In this document: positions 40,890 to 51,400 of the stretch, piece by piece
Position numbering within the stretch: position 1 is the stretch's first letter
How the letters are laid out: every line of letters begins with the position of its first letter
Origin: Yarrowia lipolytica
Lineage: Eukaryota; Ascomycota; Dipodascomycetes; Dipodascales
NCBI RefSeq assembly: GCF_001761485.1
Contig: NC_090770.1
Coordinates: 372,001-436,000 of the forward strand
Length of the DNA stretch: 64,000 nucleotides
Direction: 5' to 3'
Program-made: the position numbers and the translations under genes
The notes under the pieces: generated by a model
Told to the model about the DNA's origin: nothing
The model's database searches: none
The model's input: only the letters and a program-made list of their open reading frames with translations

Positions 40890-41444
40890 TTGATAGAATG
40901 CATTTTAATGATAACCGTTTGTGTAGCCACGTGAACAAACTCCAAATTTTTTCATCAAACAAAAGAGATTGCGTATTCCGTTCGATTCATCAAGGGTAGA
41001 TATCTATTTAATTTTTAGTATTAGTATTATATTAGATTGTTTCGTATGTCACGATACCAGAAAACATTCTGAAACTGTCTTCCATGTGGTTTTTATCGAA
41101 CTGATGTCAAAAGGAGAAAAAACGACCAGTAGAGTCGTCTTCCAACCAACCACGGCGTCAATAAAAAGTGATTTATAGATGGATATGTATCTTTTTAAAT
41201 GAATTGAGATGTTCTCAGACAAGTATAAATACACGGCAAGTGCAGTATTACCTGAACATAATTACAAAAGATCAAGCGTCTACAACTACAAACTCTCTAC
41301 GACTCAAATATTCGGGTGGGACTCTTTGGTCCATGATTTATTACCCAAGAGGTTCGGATTTTCACCTACTCCTCTCAAACTAGATAAACAGGTTCGGTCA
41401 GTTACGTCCTCCGGCTAAGAGGTTCACCGCCTACTCCTTGAATA
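40890..41444. other. RPF2 3' flank, no gene seen
   Basis: A/T-rich DNA with no convincing coding frame and no recognisable repeat. It leads into the degenerate repeat field. Confidence 0.4.
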
Positions 41445-42450
41445 GTGTATGACTTTGGCTCGTGCTCTGGCTCTCACTGCTCTTTGGACTTATTGGCAAC
41501 TGGCTGGCCTCAGCTCTATGGCCCTGGCTCTCCCGGCTCTGTCTGTCTGTGCTCTGGCGTTTGGCGCTTATTGCATCTGTGGACTCACTGGCTCTTGCTC
41601 AGGCGAAAGGCTCTTATTGCCGTTCAGGACTCACTGGCTTTGGTGTTCACTCTCATTCGGCGTTTGGCACTTATTGCCTTGTAGGACTTACTGGCTCTTT
41701 GCTCGCAATGGTAATGGCTCTGGCTCAATAGCCGTGGCTCTGGCCTTGGCACTTATTGCTCTCCGGACTTACTGGCTCTGGTAAATGCTCTTATTGCTCG
41801 TTGGACTTAGTGGCTATGCTCTTCGGCGGCTCTGGCTACGCTTCGACTCTGGCATTTCAGCTCTGGTGACCAACGTGACAGCTCTGGCACTTGTGTGGCT
41901 CTGGTTGGCACTCATTGCCCCTGTGGGTCTTATTGGCTCTGACTCAGGCATCTGTTGCTCTTTTGACCATATATGGCGTCTGTCAAAGCAGATCTTTGCT
42001 CTAGTAATGCGTCTCAGCTCAGCGTCTCAGCTGGCTCCTCAGCGACTGGCAGCTCTGGCATTTCAGCTTGGCTCTTCAGTTCTAGGCGGCTCTCTCACAG
42101 GAGTTTCACCTGTGAGAATGATGGGAGTCTATCAAAAGGAATTTCACCCTTGAGTATCTCACTGTCGGTGGCTCGCGCTCAGTGGCTCTAGCTCTTTGCT
42201 CTGGCGGCTGCACATGTGGTCCTCGGGAACTCTCACAAGGCACGGAGGTGGCTCTGACATTTTTCAGCCGGCACAATCACTCCCTCTTTGCTCATGGCAC
42301 TTTTTCAGCTCATGGCGGTCAACCGGACACAAAAGGTTACGGACTTAAGACACTTGGCTCAGGCGGTTGTACTCGCTTCTGGATTGAACTCGCCGGTTTC
42401 TCAGCTCAATCGCCCAAACAGAAGCTCTCGCACTAGGCTCATGCGATAAA
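41445..42450. repeat. Degenerate GGCTCTGGC-type repeat field, possible decayed repetitive gene
   Basis: About 1 kb with strong internal repetition. A unit of roughly 30 bp, C(A/T)CTTATTGC-N5/6-GGACTYACTGGCTCT, recurs near 41564, 41611, 41668, 41749 and 41788, and more diverged near 41478 and 41909. Between units are many GGCTCTGGC words. Spacing between units varies (about 40-80 bp). In the plus frames these give GAYCICGLTGS, GSYCRSGLTG and GTYCLVGLTGS, but no long open frame survives. Downstream (41970-42430) short Ser/Gly/Cys-rich frames occur, with QLSVSAGSSATGSSGI and LCSGGCTCGP. A 9-bp hairpin (TCTCACAGG...CCTGTGAGA) is at 42093-42117. It could be a dead repeat-rich surface protein gene or a minisatellite. 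Confidence 0.6.
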
Positions 42451-43469
42451 CGCGTCATTGCCTTCTTAACCGACACTGGGGTTCTGGAATCTCACCACAT
42501 TGCCCCAAACAACTCAAACGGACGACAAAAAAATGAAAACGTCCTCGTTGTAGACAGATCCATGTTAGCTGTCTTACGAGACAGGTCTGCTTATCAGCTC
42601 TGCATCGCAGCAGGCTATAAAAGGCACCTTCCGTCTCCAGAACGACTCAGAGTGAACTGGTCTGATTCTGGTGTAAAAAGTGGGACGCAGAAGGGGTTTA
42701 TGTATTCCTGGTCGAGACTGTTTAGGTTTGGAGAGGTCGGTCAGTGGCGAAAAAATGTGCATCATTCATGCGTGAAATATGCCGACCAGCCATTAAAATG
42801 CAGGAGAAAGAAAAAGACAGAATCACATGGAAAGCTCCAGAATGAGATGGTAGAGATATTTTGAAATAATTATGGAAAGGATGGCATATTCGGGTAGCAA
42901 AACAATGATTTCATCCTTTCAAATAGTGTCATATCAATTTTCCTGCTACTTCGTAGACCCCAGACATGACATTCCCTTGAATATCCTAAAACCCTATGCA
43001 CCAGCCCTCTTCCTATGCAAAAAAAAAACAAAAAAACCAGAGAAGAATAGCGGAGAATATTCTATGATACCCACGCTGCCTGAAACTTGATTTCGGAAGA
43101 GACCAGTCCTGGATGGAAGTATGTACCAAAATCCCTCAACAAAACGTCTTCTTGTTCCCAAATAGCTGTTTTTTGCCCGTGGGAGTTCTGAATGCACACA
43201 TGTCGAGGAGGCTCGAATGGATGACTTATATGTGAACTTGTGCAACTGGATAATGGGAAAACCTGATTGATTCAAATGTAAGAGCCCTGTTATCAAACAG
43301 TAATGTACTTATACCCCTGCTTCTCCCTGATCTAAAAATGACATCGTAGAAGCTATCACACCGACACAACGACTAAGACTAAAATGGAGATCATGGGTTG
43401 GAAACGGAACATGAAGGTGGCAAAAAGAGGTACAGTACTGTACTACCTCATTGAAAATAAGCCAAAAAA
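42451..43469. other. Intergenic, nothing recognisable
   Basis: Open frames here are short and lack any family signature. The right end contains the T6 terminator of the 5S gene (minus strand). Confidence 0.45.
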
Positions 43470-43589
43470 TAATTGCAGCACCTAGGATTCTCGTATGGTC
43501 TCCCACTACAATACTAACTGGGCTCTCTGGTGCTTGACTATGGCTGATCGGACGGGAAGCCGTATTTTCACCAGGATATGGCCGCAACT
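43470..43589 (-). rRNA. 5S rRNA, isolated gene
   Basis: On the minus strand the sequence reads GTTGCGGCCATATCCTGG, then CCGTCCGATCAGCCATAGTC, AAGCACCAGAGAGCCCAGTT, and AGTATTGTAGTGGGAGACCA, ending GGTGCTGCAATT. This is the full order of fungal 5S landmarks: helix I start, the CCGTCCGATC box A region, AGTCAAGC and GTGGGAGACC. Helix I closes by TTGCGGC with GCTGCAA. T6 follows as terminator. No tRNA gene is fused directly upstream, so it is a free-standing copy rather than one of the known tRNA-5S fusions. The ends are accurate to about two bases. Confidence 0.93.
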
Positions 43590-44204
43590 AACAAAATTAA
43601 TGTGAGAACCCATTTAACTGGCTTAACAGGTTATGTTACCGGCAAAAACACCAAAATAATCTAGGATGTCTGTTGTGCAATATCTGGCAGAAGATTTTCT
43701 CTTGCATCAAAGAAACGAGGATCTGAATCTGCCTGATCCCACCAAGGATAAGAGTCTGCAAGATTCTTAATACACTCTGATGAGTTTCATGGACTGTCTC
43801 GCTTCATTGCTGGCACTTTATAAGTCCATGGGTCATGTAGCGACATCACCTTGCTAACGCTCGCAGCTGCTGTATTGTACAGATGGTACTGAAGATCATG
43901 ATGACATTACCATAGAGCATCTTGATATATTGCTAGATATCATTCATTATAGACACAGTATGTACATTATGTACTGTACTTCAACTTCATGTACTTGTAG
44001 AGTAATTTTTTACCCATGATACTATTTAAACATATCAGTACAATACCAAAAATCTCACACCAACCCAATACCTCATCCACACAACTACACTCTTACGAAC
44101 AGCCCAAGACCCCACCGACTCATCTGCTTTCAATCACACCTTCCACCACCCACCACCCCTGTAGAGTCGACACCAACGTATAAGAGCACCTTACACAAGA
44201 AGTG
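43590..44204. other. Intergenic, GTAC-rich, nothing recognisable
   Basis: GTAC-type words lie at 43959-43999. No gene is seen. Confidence 0.4.
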
Positions 44205-44570
44205 GTTATCTGCTCCTGAGAATTATAGGCAAGGCATGGCTCTACCTGACAAGGACCGCTGGTTGCTGGCGATGGACGAGGAAATGGGTTTCACAGGAGC
44301 AACGAGGTATTTGAGTGGGTAGACAGCAATAAAATCAAGGGCAAGAGAGTATTCTGGTTTTCTCTCTGTGGAGGTATAAATGACACGATCTGAGGGTACT
44401 GTACTAAGACTGACAAGTGGCTAACTGAACTCTATAGAGACTGGAACCAACTCGCTGATTTCCTCACGAAGCAACTTGTTTGGACTATTCCTCTTAATCC
44501 TACTCTCCTGAAGATTGGGATAATGCAAATACTGGACGTCGTTGACACTCTCAACGAACCGGTCTAGGGT
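44205..44570 (+). mobile_element. Ty1/copia retrotransposon fossil, small fragment
   Basis: Two short stretches match copia-type Pol. The first is typical of the start of the reverse transcriptase region (APENYRQGMALPDKDRWLL, AMDEEM, and FEWVDSNKIKGKRVFWF). The second is typical of the very end of Pol after RNase H (LADFLTKQL). They lie within about 350 bp, so nearly all of the element between them is gone. No LTRs were recognised. It is broken and old. Confidence 0.6.
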
Positions 44571-45816
44571 ATTGATCATAAGTATAATTGATTGGATATC
44601 TTTAATGAAACGACGTACAAGTATAACTCACCTCTACGGACACCACGTTACGATACACACCAAGGGCGTGTGCTTGCTCATTCACCAGAAAGAGGTCTAG
44701 ATGAGCAGATCCACTATCAGATACACTATCAGATACACCATCAGATGTCAGGTCCACCATCAGATACAAAATCTACAGGATGGACATCTCGTCTACGCCA
44801 AGTTGATCCCTCATGACTGAGGAATTGCCTAGGTATAATCCCTACTGTTGGAGATTGTTCAGCGAGGGGCACGAGTATCAGCGTGCAATACCATCGACAT
44901 CGGAGAGTCTCTGGTGATCACGTACACCGACAATTCAATTCAATAGTAGTTTTGTCGAGACTGTGTCGTGCCACGGAAAGAATTCGTTTTTACAATACTG
45001 GAATGCGATAACTTCTCGCTGAGTCGCCACATTACCGCGTAGCCAAACGCGCTAAAAAATCAATTAGGGAGACAAGATAACCTTCTGAACCTCAATTAGA
45101 GAAAATTGAAGGTAAAAGTACAAGTGATGTATTTACTTTAGTTATACTGTTGAGTGATGTTATATATAAAAAAGAATGGTAAAACTTGACAGGAGACAAT
45201 CCACTACTGTACTAGTAGTTTCCGTTCTGAGGGACGGATTCACTCAGCAGAATTTGTCAGCAGAATTTGTCGCCTGAATTTGTCAGCAGAAGTTGTAACC
45301 TGATGGCAGACTCAGTCGAATCCTCCACTGAATGCAGAGACTCTCCTGGTGTCTCTCTGATAGAGAAAAGAGTCTGGTGTATCGGAACGCGTCCCAGCAT
45401 GATATGTAAGAGGACACACTGCAAGTCGTTAATGTATTTGTTATATAAAGTTCATTTTATTCCACATTTAGGAAATTCTTAGAGTATATTTGTTATATAT
45501 ATATTTTTATATACCATATCCCAAATTATTGCACCACTAAACACCACTACAAATACAAGTAGTGTATTGAGTGAAGGAACAAGTTTTGTTGAGAAGATGA
45601 AATGGAATTCGCTATGATGAAAAAAACAAAAAAGGGAGACCATCCGACTGTACAAGTAGTTGTAGCCGTACAGGTTAGGGTGGCCTCACTATTCATTCTG
45701 TTCTGGTACTCAGTCCCAAACCATAACTGTATAATTACTATTATTGCAATGCTGGACAACCGACGCGTCTTAATATTTCACAGCCAAATATTACACAGCA
45801 CGCCAAAAACTCAGAG
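44571..45816. other. Intergenic relic DNA with short CAGATACAC-type repeats
   Basis: ATCAGATACAC-type phrases repeat at about 44717-44770. AGCAGAATTTGTC phrases repeat at 45247-45293. No gene is seen. The last few hundred bases precede the helicase gene. Some of this may belong to the copia fossil, but I cannot show it. Confidence 0.4.
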
Positions 45817-48126
45817 ATGAATGACTCGCTAAGTTCTAACCGGAAACGAAGCGCCAGTCCCGGTCGTGAATCTGAGCGACAGCAACGTCCACGCCAAGAT
45901 GGAGGAGCTGACAAGACGGCCGTGGCCCAGGAGTGTCACTGCACACCTAAGACGTGGTGGCAGGGATGGACACGCGATGATGTCCAGACATTTGTTTGCT
46001 GTTACCAGAAGGAAATGCAGGGGGTGAAAGAGGCCAACCCCGGGTTGGACAGAGATGCTCTCTTCAATCTTCAAAATCAGGAATTAATGCGACTGGTCAA
46101 ACGCGACGTGGTTGGCCATTACAAGAAGCTCATGATGTCCAAGGTGAAGAAGCAGAAGCCCAAGGAGGAGAAGGTGAGGAAAAAATCCGAAGCGCCACAC
46201 CCAACGACGACAGGACAGCAAATGACGAAGACACAGCAAGCGGCAAGGCAACTGACACCCAGTGGAATGGAGACTCAGTTGCCATTGAGTCCTGAAAGCA
46301 GCAGCAACTGCAGCTACAAAGAGACGGACTGTTCTGACAGTCCTGATTCTCCAGTCACTCTCACAGATGAACAGCAGGCGATTTTCGACAAGGTCAAGGA
46401 GGGCCAAAGTCTCATGTTTACTGGCCCGGCTGGCACCGGCAAGTCTATGCTCATTAAAGAAATTAAGAAATGGTGCAGCAGAAACAAGATCAACTGTGCA
46501 CTCACTGCGCCCACTGGTCTGGCGGCCATGAACATCAATGGGCAAACAATCTACAGATGGGCTGGTCTAGGCCTGATGAAGAACAATCTACTCGATTCCC
46601 TACAGAATCTCACAAAAAACAGAATGGCCATCTACAACTGGTACGAAACGGATCTACTCATCATTGACGAAGCAAGTCAGATATCTGCATCTACGTTCGA
46701 CAAGATTGACACAATTGCTCGTCATATTAGAGCGGACCGTAGTAAATTTGCAGAAGGAGGTTCTTGGGCAAAGAACTTTGCCCCTCAAGGGTACAAAGAG
46801 AACAATGCTCCGTGCGGAAAAGACCTGATGGATGTTCCATTTGGAGGCATGCAGGTCGTCTGTGTTGGCGATTTCTTTCAGATAGCACCCATCTGTGATC
46901 GCGTAAAGCAACCCGAGGGCAATTCATCAAAGCAGGTGGCTGACACTAACAAGAACAAGAACAAGAAACGAGTCAAGGGACCTGACTATATTTTCAAGTC
47001 GGCAGCTTTCCAGGAGCTCTTTGAGTACAATAAGTTCTGTCTCACAGTTTCCAAGCGTCAAGAACAGGGATCCGAGTTCTCCAACATGCTTGAAGCGCTC
47101 AGAAAGTACTCTGGTGATAGAGCAGATGGCGCAATCATAAAAAAGTACTTTGATCAGTTTGTGGGCTCCCACGACGGAAAGGAGGCTGTCTATTTAACTG
47201 GAACAAACAAGAAAGTTTCAGCGATCAACGCCGACAACTTGGATCGCTTGGCTGGCCCCGAGGTGGCGTTTATTGCCTATGATTATCGGAATAAGAAATA
47301 TGGTAAATCCGAAATCGACGCCCTTTTCAAGAAAAAAATCCGTGCGGAGGACGTCATTATGCTGAAGCCGGGTGCACAGATTATTTTTCTGAAGAATAAT
47401 CCACATCTGGGACTTGTGAACGGTCATCTTGGCCGGGTGGCATTTTTAATGGCCATGTCCCTTTACCAAAAGTATCACTACGATTTCGACGTCCTTTATC
47501 CTCTCTACAATTACTTTAGAGGAACTAACATTGACATTAAAACTTTGGACAATGAACCTCCTAAGGATATCGAGAAGGTCATTGGCATTACATTCCAACA
47601 TCCATGGTGTTACTACCGAGACGCCCTGGTAGCGATTGATGGTTCTTATAAAACAGAGGCTCATGCCCAAAAGCAGAACTACGACGGAATGACAATAATT
47701 CCTGCCAATCCTAGTCTCAACACCTGCTTAGAGGTTGTTATCAAAGTGGGAGACAATCAAGGACCGCAGAGCAACAAATTCTTCCTAGTGAGTACGAATG
47801 AGTTTGAGGAACTCGACTACAGTAAGCCCAACTCAAGCAAGCGCAAGTTCGAGATTGCGGCAGAACGGAAATACCCCGTGATATGTCGACGTACACAGCT
47901 GCCATTGTCCTTGTCATGGGCACTGACTATTCACAAAGCCCAAGGTCAGACGCTCCGACGGACGATGGTGGACATGGAGAGCATCGATAGTGGACAGACT
48001 TATGTTGCTCTCTCCCGGGTTAGGGCTCCAGAAGACTTGCGGTTGGTTTCTTTCAAGCTGCCCCTCAAGCTCACCGATGTTTCAGTACATGAATTCGATA
48101 AGACCCTCAAGAATGTCTTGGAGTGA
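45817..48126 (+). CDS. PIF1-family DNA helicase with SAM-like N-terminal domain
   Basis: The product is 769 aa, an SF1B helicase of the PIF1/RRM3 family. Motif I is GPAGTGKS at 203-210, motif II LLIIDEA around 280-286, and motif III GDFFQIAPI at 351-359. The late motifs are IHKAQGQTL from about 705 and YVALSRVRAPEDL from 729. Residues 47-107 (WWQGWTRDDVQTFV; ALFNLQNQELMRLVKRDVVG; HYKKLM) look like a SAM domain, which is not part of yeast Pif1 or Rrm3. Insertions lie between motifs II and III (about 305-345) and in the 1B-2A region. PIF1 helicases unwind 5'-3' at telomeres, forks and G-quadruplexes. The frame is intact. No Helitron Rep domain or transposon ends are seen nearby. Confidence 0.85.
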   Translation: MNDSLSSNRKRSASPGRESERQQRPRQDGGADKTAVAQECHCTPKTWWQGWTRDDVQTFVCCYQKEMQGVKEANPGLDRDALFNLQNQELMRLVKRDVVGHYKKLMMSKVKKQKPKEEKVRKKSEAPHPTTTGQQMTKTQQAARQLTPSGMETQLPLSPESSSNCSYKETDCSDSPDSPVTLTDEQQAIFDKVKEGQSLMFTGPAGTGKSMLIKEIKKWCSRNKINCALTAPTGLAAMNINGQTIYRWAGLGLMKNNLLDSLQNLTKNRMAIYNWYETDLLIIDEASQISASTFDKIDTIARHIRADRSKFAEGGSWAKNFAPQGYKENNAPCGKDLMDVPFGGMQVVCVGDFFQIAPICDRVKQPEGNSSKQVADTNKNKNKKRVKGPDYIFKSAAFQELFEYNKFCLTVSKRQEQGSEFSNMLEALRKYSGDRADGAIIKKYFDQFVGSHDGKEAVYLTGTNKKVSAINADNLDRLAGPEVAFIAYDYRNKKYGKSEIDALFKKKIRAEDVIMLKPGAQIIFLKNNPHLGLVNGHLGRVAFLMAMSLYQKYHYDFDVLYPLYNYFRGTNIDIKTLDNEPPKDIEKVIGITFQHPWCYYRDALVAIDGSYKTEAHAQKQNYDGMTIIPANPSLNTCLEVVIKVGDNQGPQSNKFFLVSTNEFEELDYSKPNSSKRKFEIAAERKYPVICRRTQLPLSLSWALTIHKAQGQTLRRTMVDMESIDSGQTYVALSRVRAPEDLRLVSFKLPLKLTDVSVHEFDKTLKNVLE

Positions 48127-48343
48127 TGTGATATAGGTATTGCAATGTATATCAGGTACAAAATGTGATTGGGCGTACATTACAGTAGTTTCTGACTTGT
48201 ACGGACACACCGATGGACACATAAAAATGAATACCTGCTTGATCTCATCGGATCTTACTAAAATTGCATCACTACAGCGACTCTCTCGATTATTACAAAT
48301 CCGCTACACTCGTAGCGAGTTTTACGTTGCCACACACAACAAA

Positions 48344-48463
48344 TCACGCCACATTCTGCTTCTTGGCTGAAGACTGGTTCTCCTTGCCAGTAGCCTTGTG
48401 CTTGACAACTCGAGGCTTCTTGGATGTCTCAGCAATCTCATACGAGAACACATCTTAGTGTCT
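48344..48463 (-). pseudogene. C-terminal fragment of an unidentified gene
   Basis: A minus-strand stretch with typical Yarrowia codon use reads DVFSYEIAETSKKPRVVKHK, then ATGKENQSSAKKQNVA and TGA at 48344-48346. It is closed upstream by TAA at about 48465. It resembles the basic tail of a real protein with the rest missing. The family is not recognised. It may be the 3' exon of a gene or a relic left by rearrangement. Confidence 0.35.
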
Positions 48464-51400
48464 TTCCCTGTCCACTAACGGGTATCTTGGCCAAACCCGC
48501 ATACAAAATTCTCCAATGAGGGTAGAAGTCATCAGGAGATAACATTTGCCAGTTGTGTGATGCAACCCATGAACACAGGGATATATGAATACAGGAATGT
48601 CCACATGAGTGCTTGTCCCCCCAAGGCAACCATATCCTTCACGCCGGCTGAAAAGGCCGTAACTACTCGGGACGGGATATCGGTGCATTAACTGGTGTAG
48701 TCACTGTCATTTCTACAGCTGTCATGAAAGGGACTCTGTAAAATGGCTTAGAACGAACAGCAAGTGTGATTGGTTTGCGTTAAGGGCCGACGGTGTTCTG
48801 AGAGTAGAAGCTGGATGAGACGGGGCAGAGGGTCCGGACAGAGCTCTGATAAAGCCACCAGCCATGACAAAACCAATGCGAGTAACAGTTCACGATCCCA
48901 ACACCGTCTCAGGCCCAGACGATTCACCGAGTCCACACGAACCACGTGTTTGGGTACCCAGACAGCACTGTCCCAATCACATGGATGGTCGTTGGTATGG
49001 CGGCGGTAATCTCCATGCTTGCAGATCTGAACTGGAAATATGCCCGGGTTTGGAGGTTCGGAGCTGGGATATATGGCATAAGTCCTCTCATAACCGAACA
49101 GGGATGTATGACATAAGCCCACTCAGGTTACAGTTTATGTTGCTGGAGGCAACATCAGACATGACAATATCAACCTGCTCAGTGTCGCCGGAATCAGCGA
49201 AACCAGGTTACAGAGAATGTAGTTAGATTGTGCAATTGCCATTCCTTTTTGTTGAAGAAATCATCAAAAAAAAGGTGTCAGGTTTGTCGATGGGTGGTGG
49301 ACTATGTGAGTTCTTAGTGAATTCTTGGACTGACCATCCATACTTGGCTTGGTACTGCTTGCGGGCCTCTGTAAAGGCTGAGAAGTTGTATTAAATCTTC
49401 TGTATAAGCCCAGCAATATTTTGAAGTAGTTTCTGTTTTATATTTTTGTTCATTGTACACTCAAAATTTGAGCACTTCCATCGACTTTGCCCCTTCATGT
49501 TCCTACAGAGGAAGAATGAGGTCCTACACATGGATTAACAAGAGGAATATCTGCGTCAAGTTGACATCATACGTTGTAAATTTGTTACTTGGTAGACTTG
49601 CATTCATCTGGTCGTTTGTATCTCATGGTTTCCGTATATGGCCCAGCAGGTTATTATTTAATGTTTAGGGGGTCAGACTTCCCCTGCATCGATACTGCAG
49701 AGAGACAAGGCGACCTACAATATTCGGACGGTTCGGCGCATAATCTATGCAAGAGTCTTTTTTTTTGTAATAACACAATACATTAAAATATAGAATATGA
49801 GAAGATTACCTGATGACTCATGATAAGAAGAATCCAAAAGGTAGATGCAGGTACTGTAGTGTCTGTACTGGTACAAGGCTGCACGGTTGGGAGAAGCACA
49901 TCCGAATCTTTTGAATCTTTCCTTAACAGGTATAATTCCGATTCCTACCAATCACGGGTGAAGACGATAGTCACTACCGTTACTACTTTTGATGTTTTTA
50001 GGGGACGCTCGAGACGTAGCTGTCACCTGTGTGATTAACCCGTCAGAATCAACACCAAGTAGAATCATGAGAGGGGTTGGGGAAGACTCCCGGTGTCTGT
50101 TATGTCTTCGCTGTTCGCTTTGCTGTCTCTTCGATTACTACGACAATGTCCTCTTTGCAGTTGGCTGCGCTGTCACTTCGGTCACTATGACACTGTCGCC
50201 GCCCATCGGGGTGTCCGACGCGTACCAGTGGGCTATTGGACAACCTTGGCCAGTGTTGAGAGCTGCCCTGTGACAGGTGGAATCGTTCTGGTGTCGTCTA
50301 GAAGGTATGAAGCTCGTATGAAGCTCGTTGGTATCACTTGTACTGTCTGTGAGAACACCATCCATGTACCTGCCCTTTACGCCAGTGGTACACTGTAACC
50401 CTTCTTTTGTCAGTGATCTTTTAAAAAACGACGTAATTGATGAACGGAAATATCAAAGATAACACTTGCATTTTACAATTTTTGTACTATTTTTTGTTTC
50501 TTATACAAAGTGACCCTTATATCACATGTTTATTTGTCCTCGCACGCATGGAAAAATGGCCCAGTCCTGAAATCTGTAGGATTTTCATATAACTTGATTT
50601 ATATCTTCACAATTCGATTTACACGAGCTACTTAGGATCTGGTTCCACTGTAGGGATTGGAATCCTCTTAACTAATTACAGAAGTTGAGTCTGATTCGTC
50701 TTAATAGGTTCTTTTTGGATTTGAGCTGCAAATGTTCCTCCTACGGACCATCCCTTGCGCGTGTCGTGCTGAACAACTACACATGAAGTTACTTGTTCTT
50801 GTACAGTATCTACTCGTACTTATAATTGCGCACCCGCGACCCACTCCAGCTAAACAGCAGCATCTCGACCCTTGTCAAGCTTGCCGACTCCACCTAATCC
50901 TGAGGTTGACTCTATATGCGTTTTTGTTGCTTTCGGTGAAGAGCTTTGCTACTCAGCTTTAGCTGATGACGGTCGCGATGTTATGGAATTGGAGGTTGAG
51001 TGTGGCTGACATCCTCCACTCCGTCAATGACGTTGGCGAACCGCGCACTCAACCTCACACGTTCAGCCGTGCTATGATGGAGGCCTAATGAGAATGTGTC
51101 TGACGACGAGCCGACTCCGCAGGAACTCCAGCCTTTGTGAGGGGATCCTTCTTATCCGATGAAGCTGTAAGGGAGAGTGAGGATTCATCACCAACCAGCC
51201 TTGGGCGATACCTGCTGGAAAGTGCAGTCTGAGTGCTCAAAAGATATGTGTGCTGACTGATAATCTGCAAAGAGAATGGAAACGTTTTCATAATATATCG
51301 ATCAAGACAGCCGTTGGAAAATCTACACGAAGGAGAAAACACAGAGTACTGCTCCAAGTTTTCGTCTTGTTGCAAACGAGAAGCACCCAACAGTCCTACT

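Noticed and set aside
45817-48126. Helitron transposase
   Set aside because: The helicase lacks a Rep/HUH domain and no CTRR-type end with 3' hairpin was seen nearby, so I kept it as a PIF1-family gene.
50732-50962. Possible small secreted protein (MFLLRTIPCACRA)
   Set aside because: The hydrophobic start is not followed by a plausible mature domain, and the frame sits in decayed DNA. Not supported as a gene.
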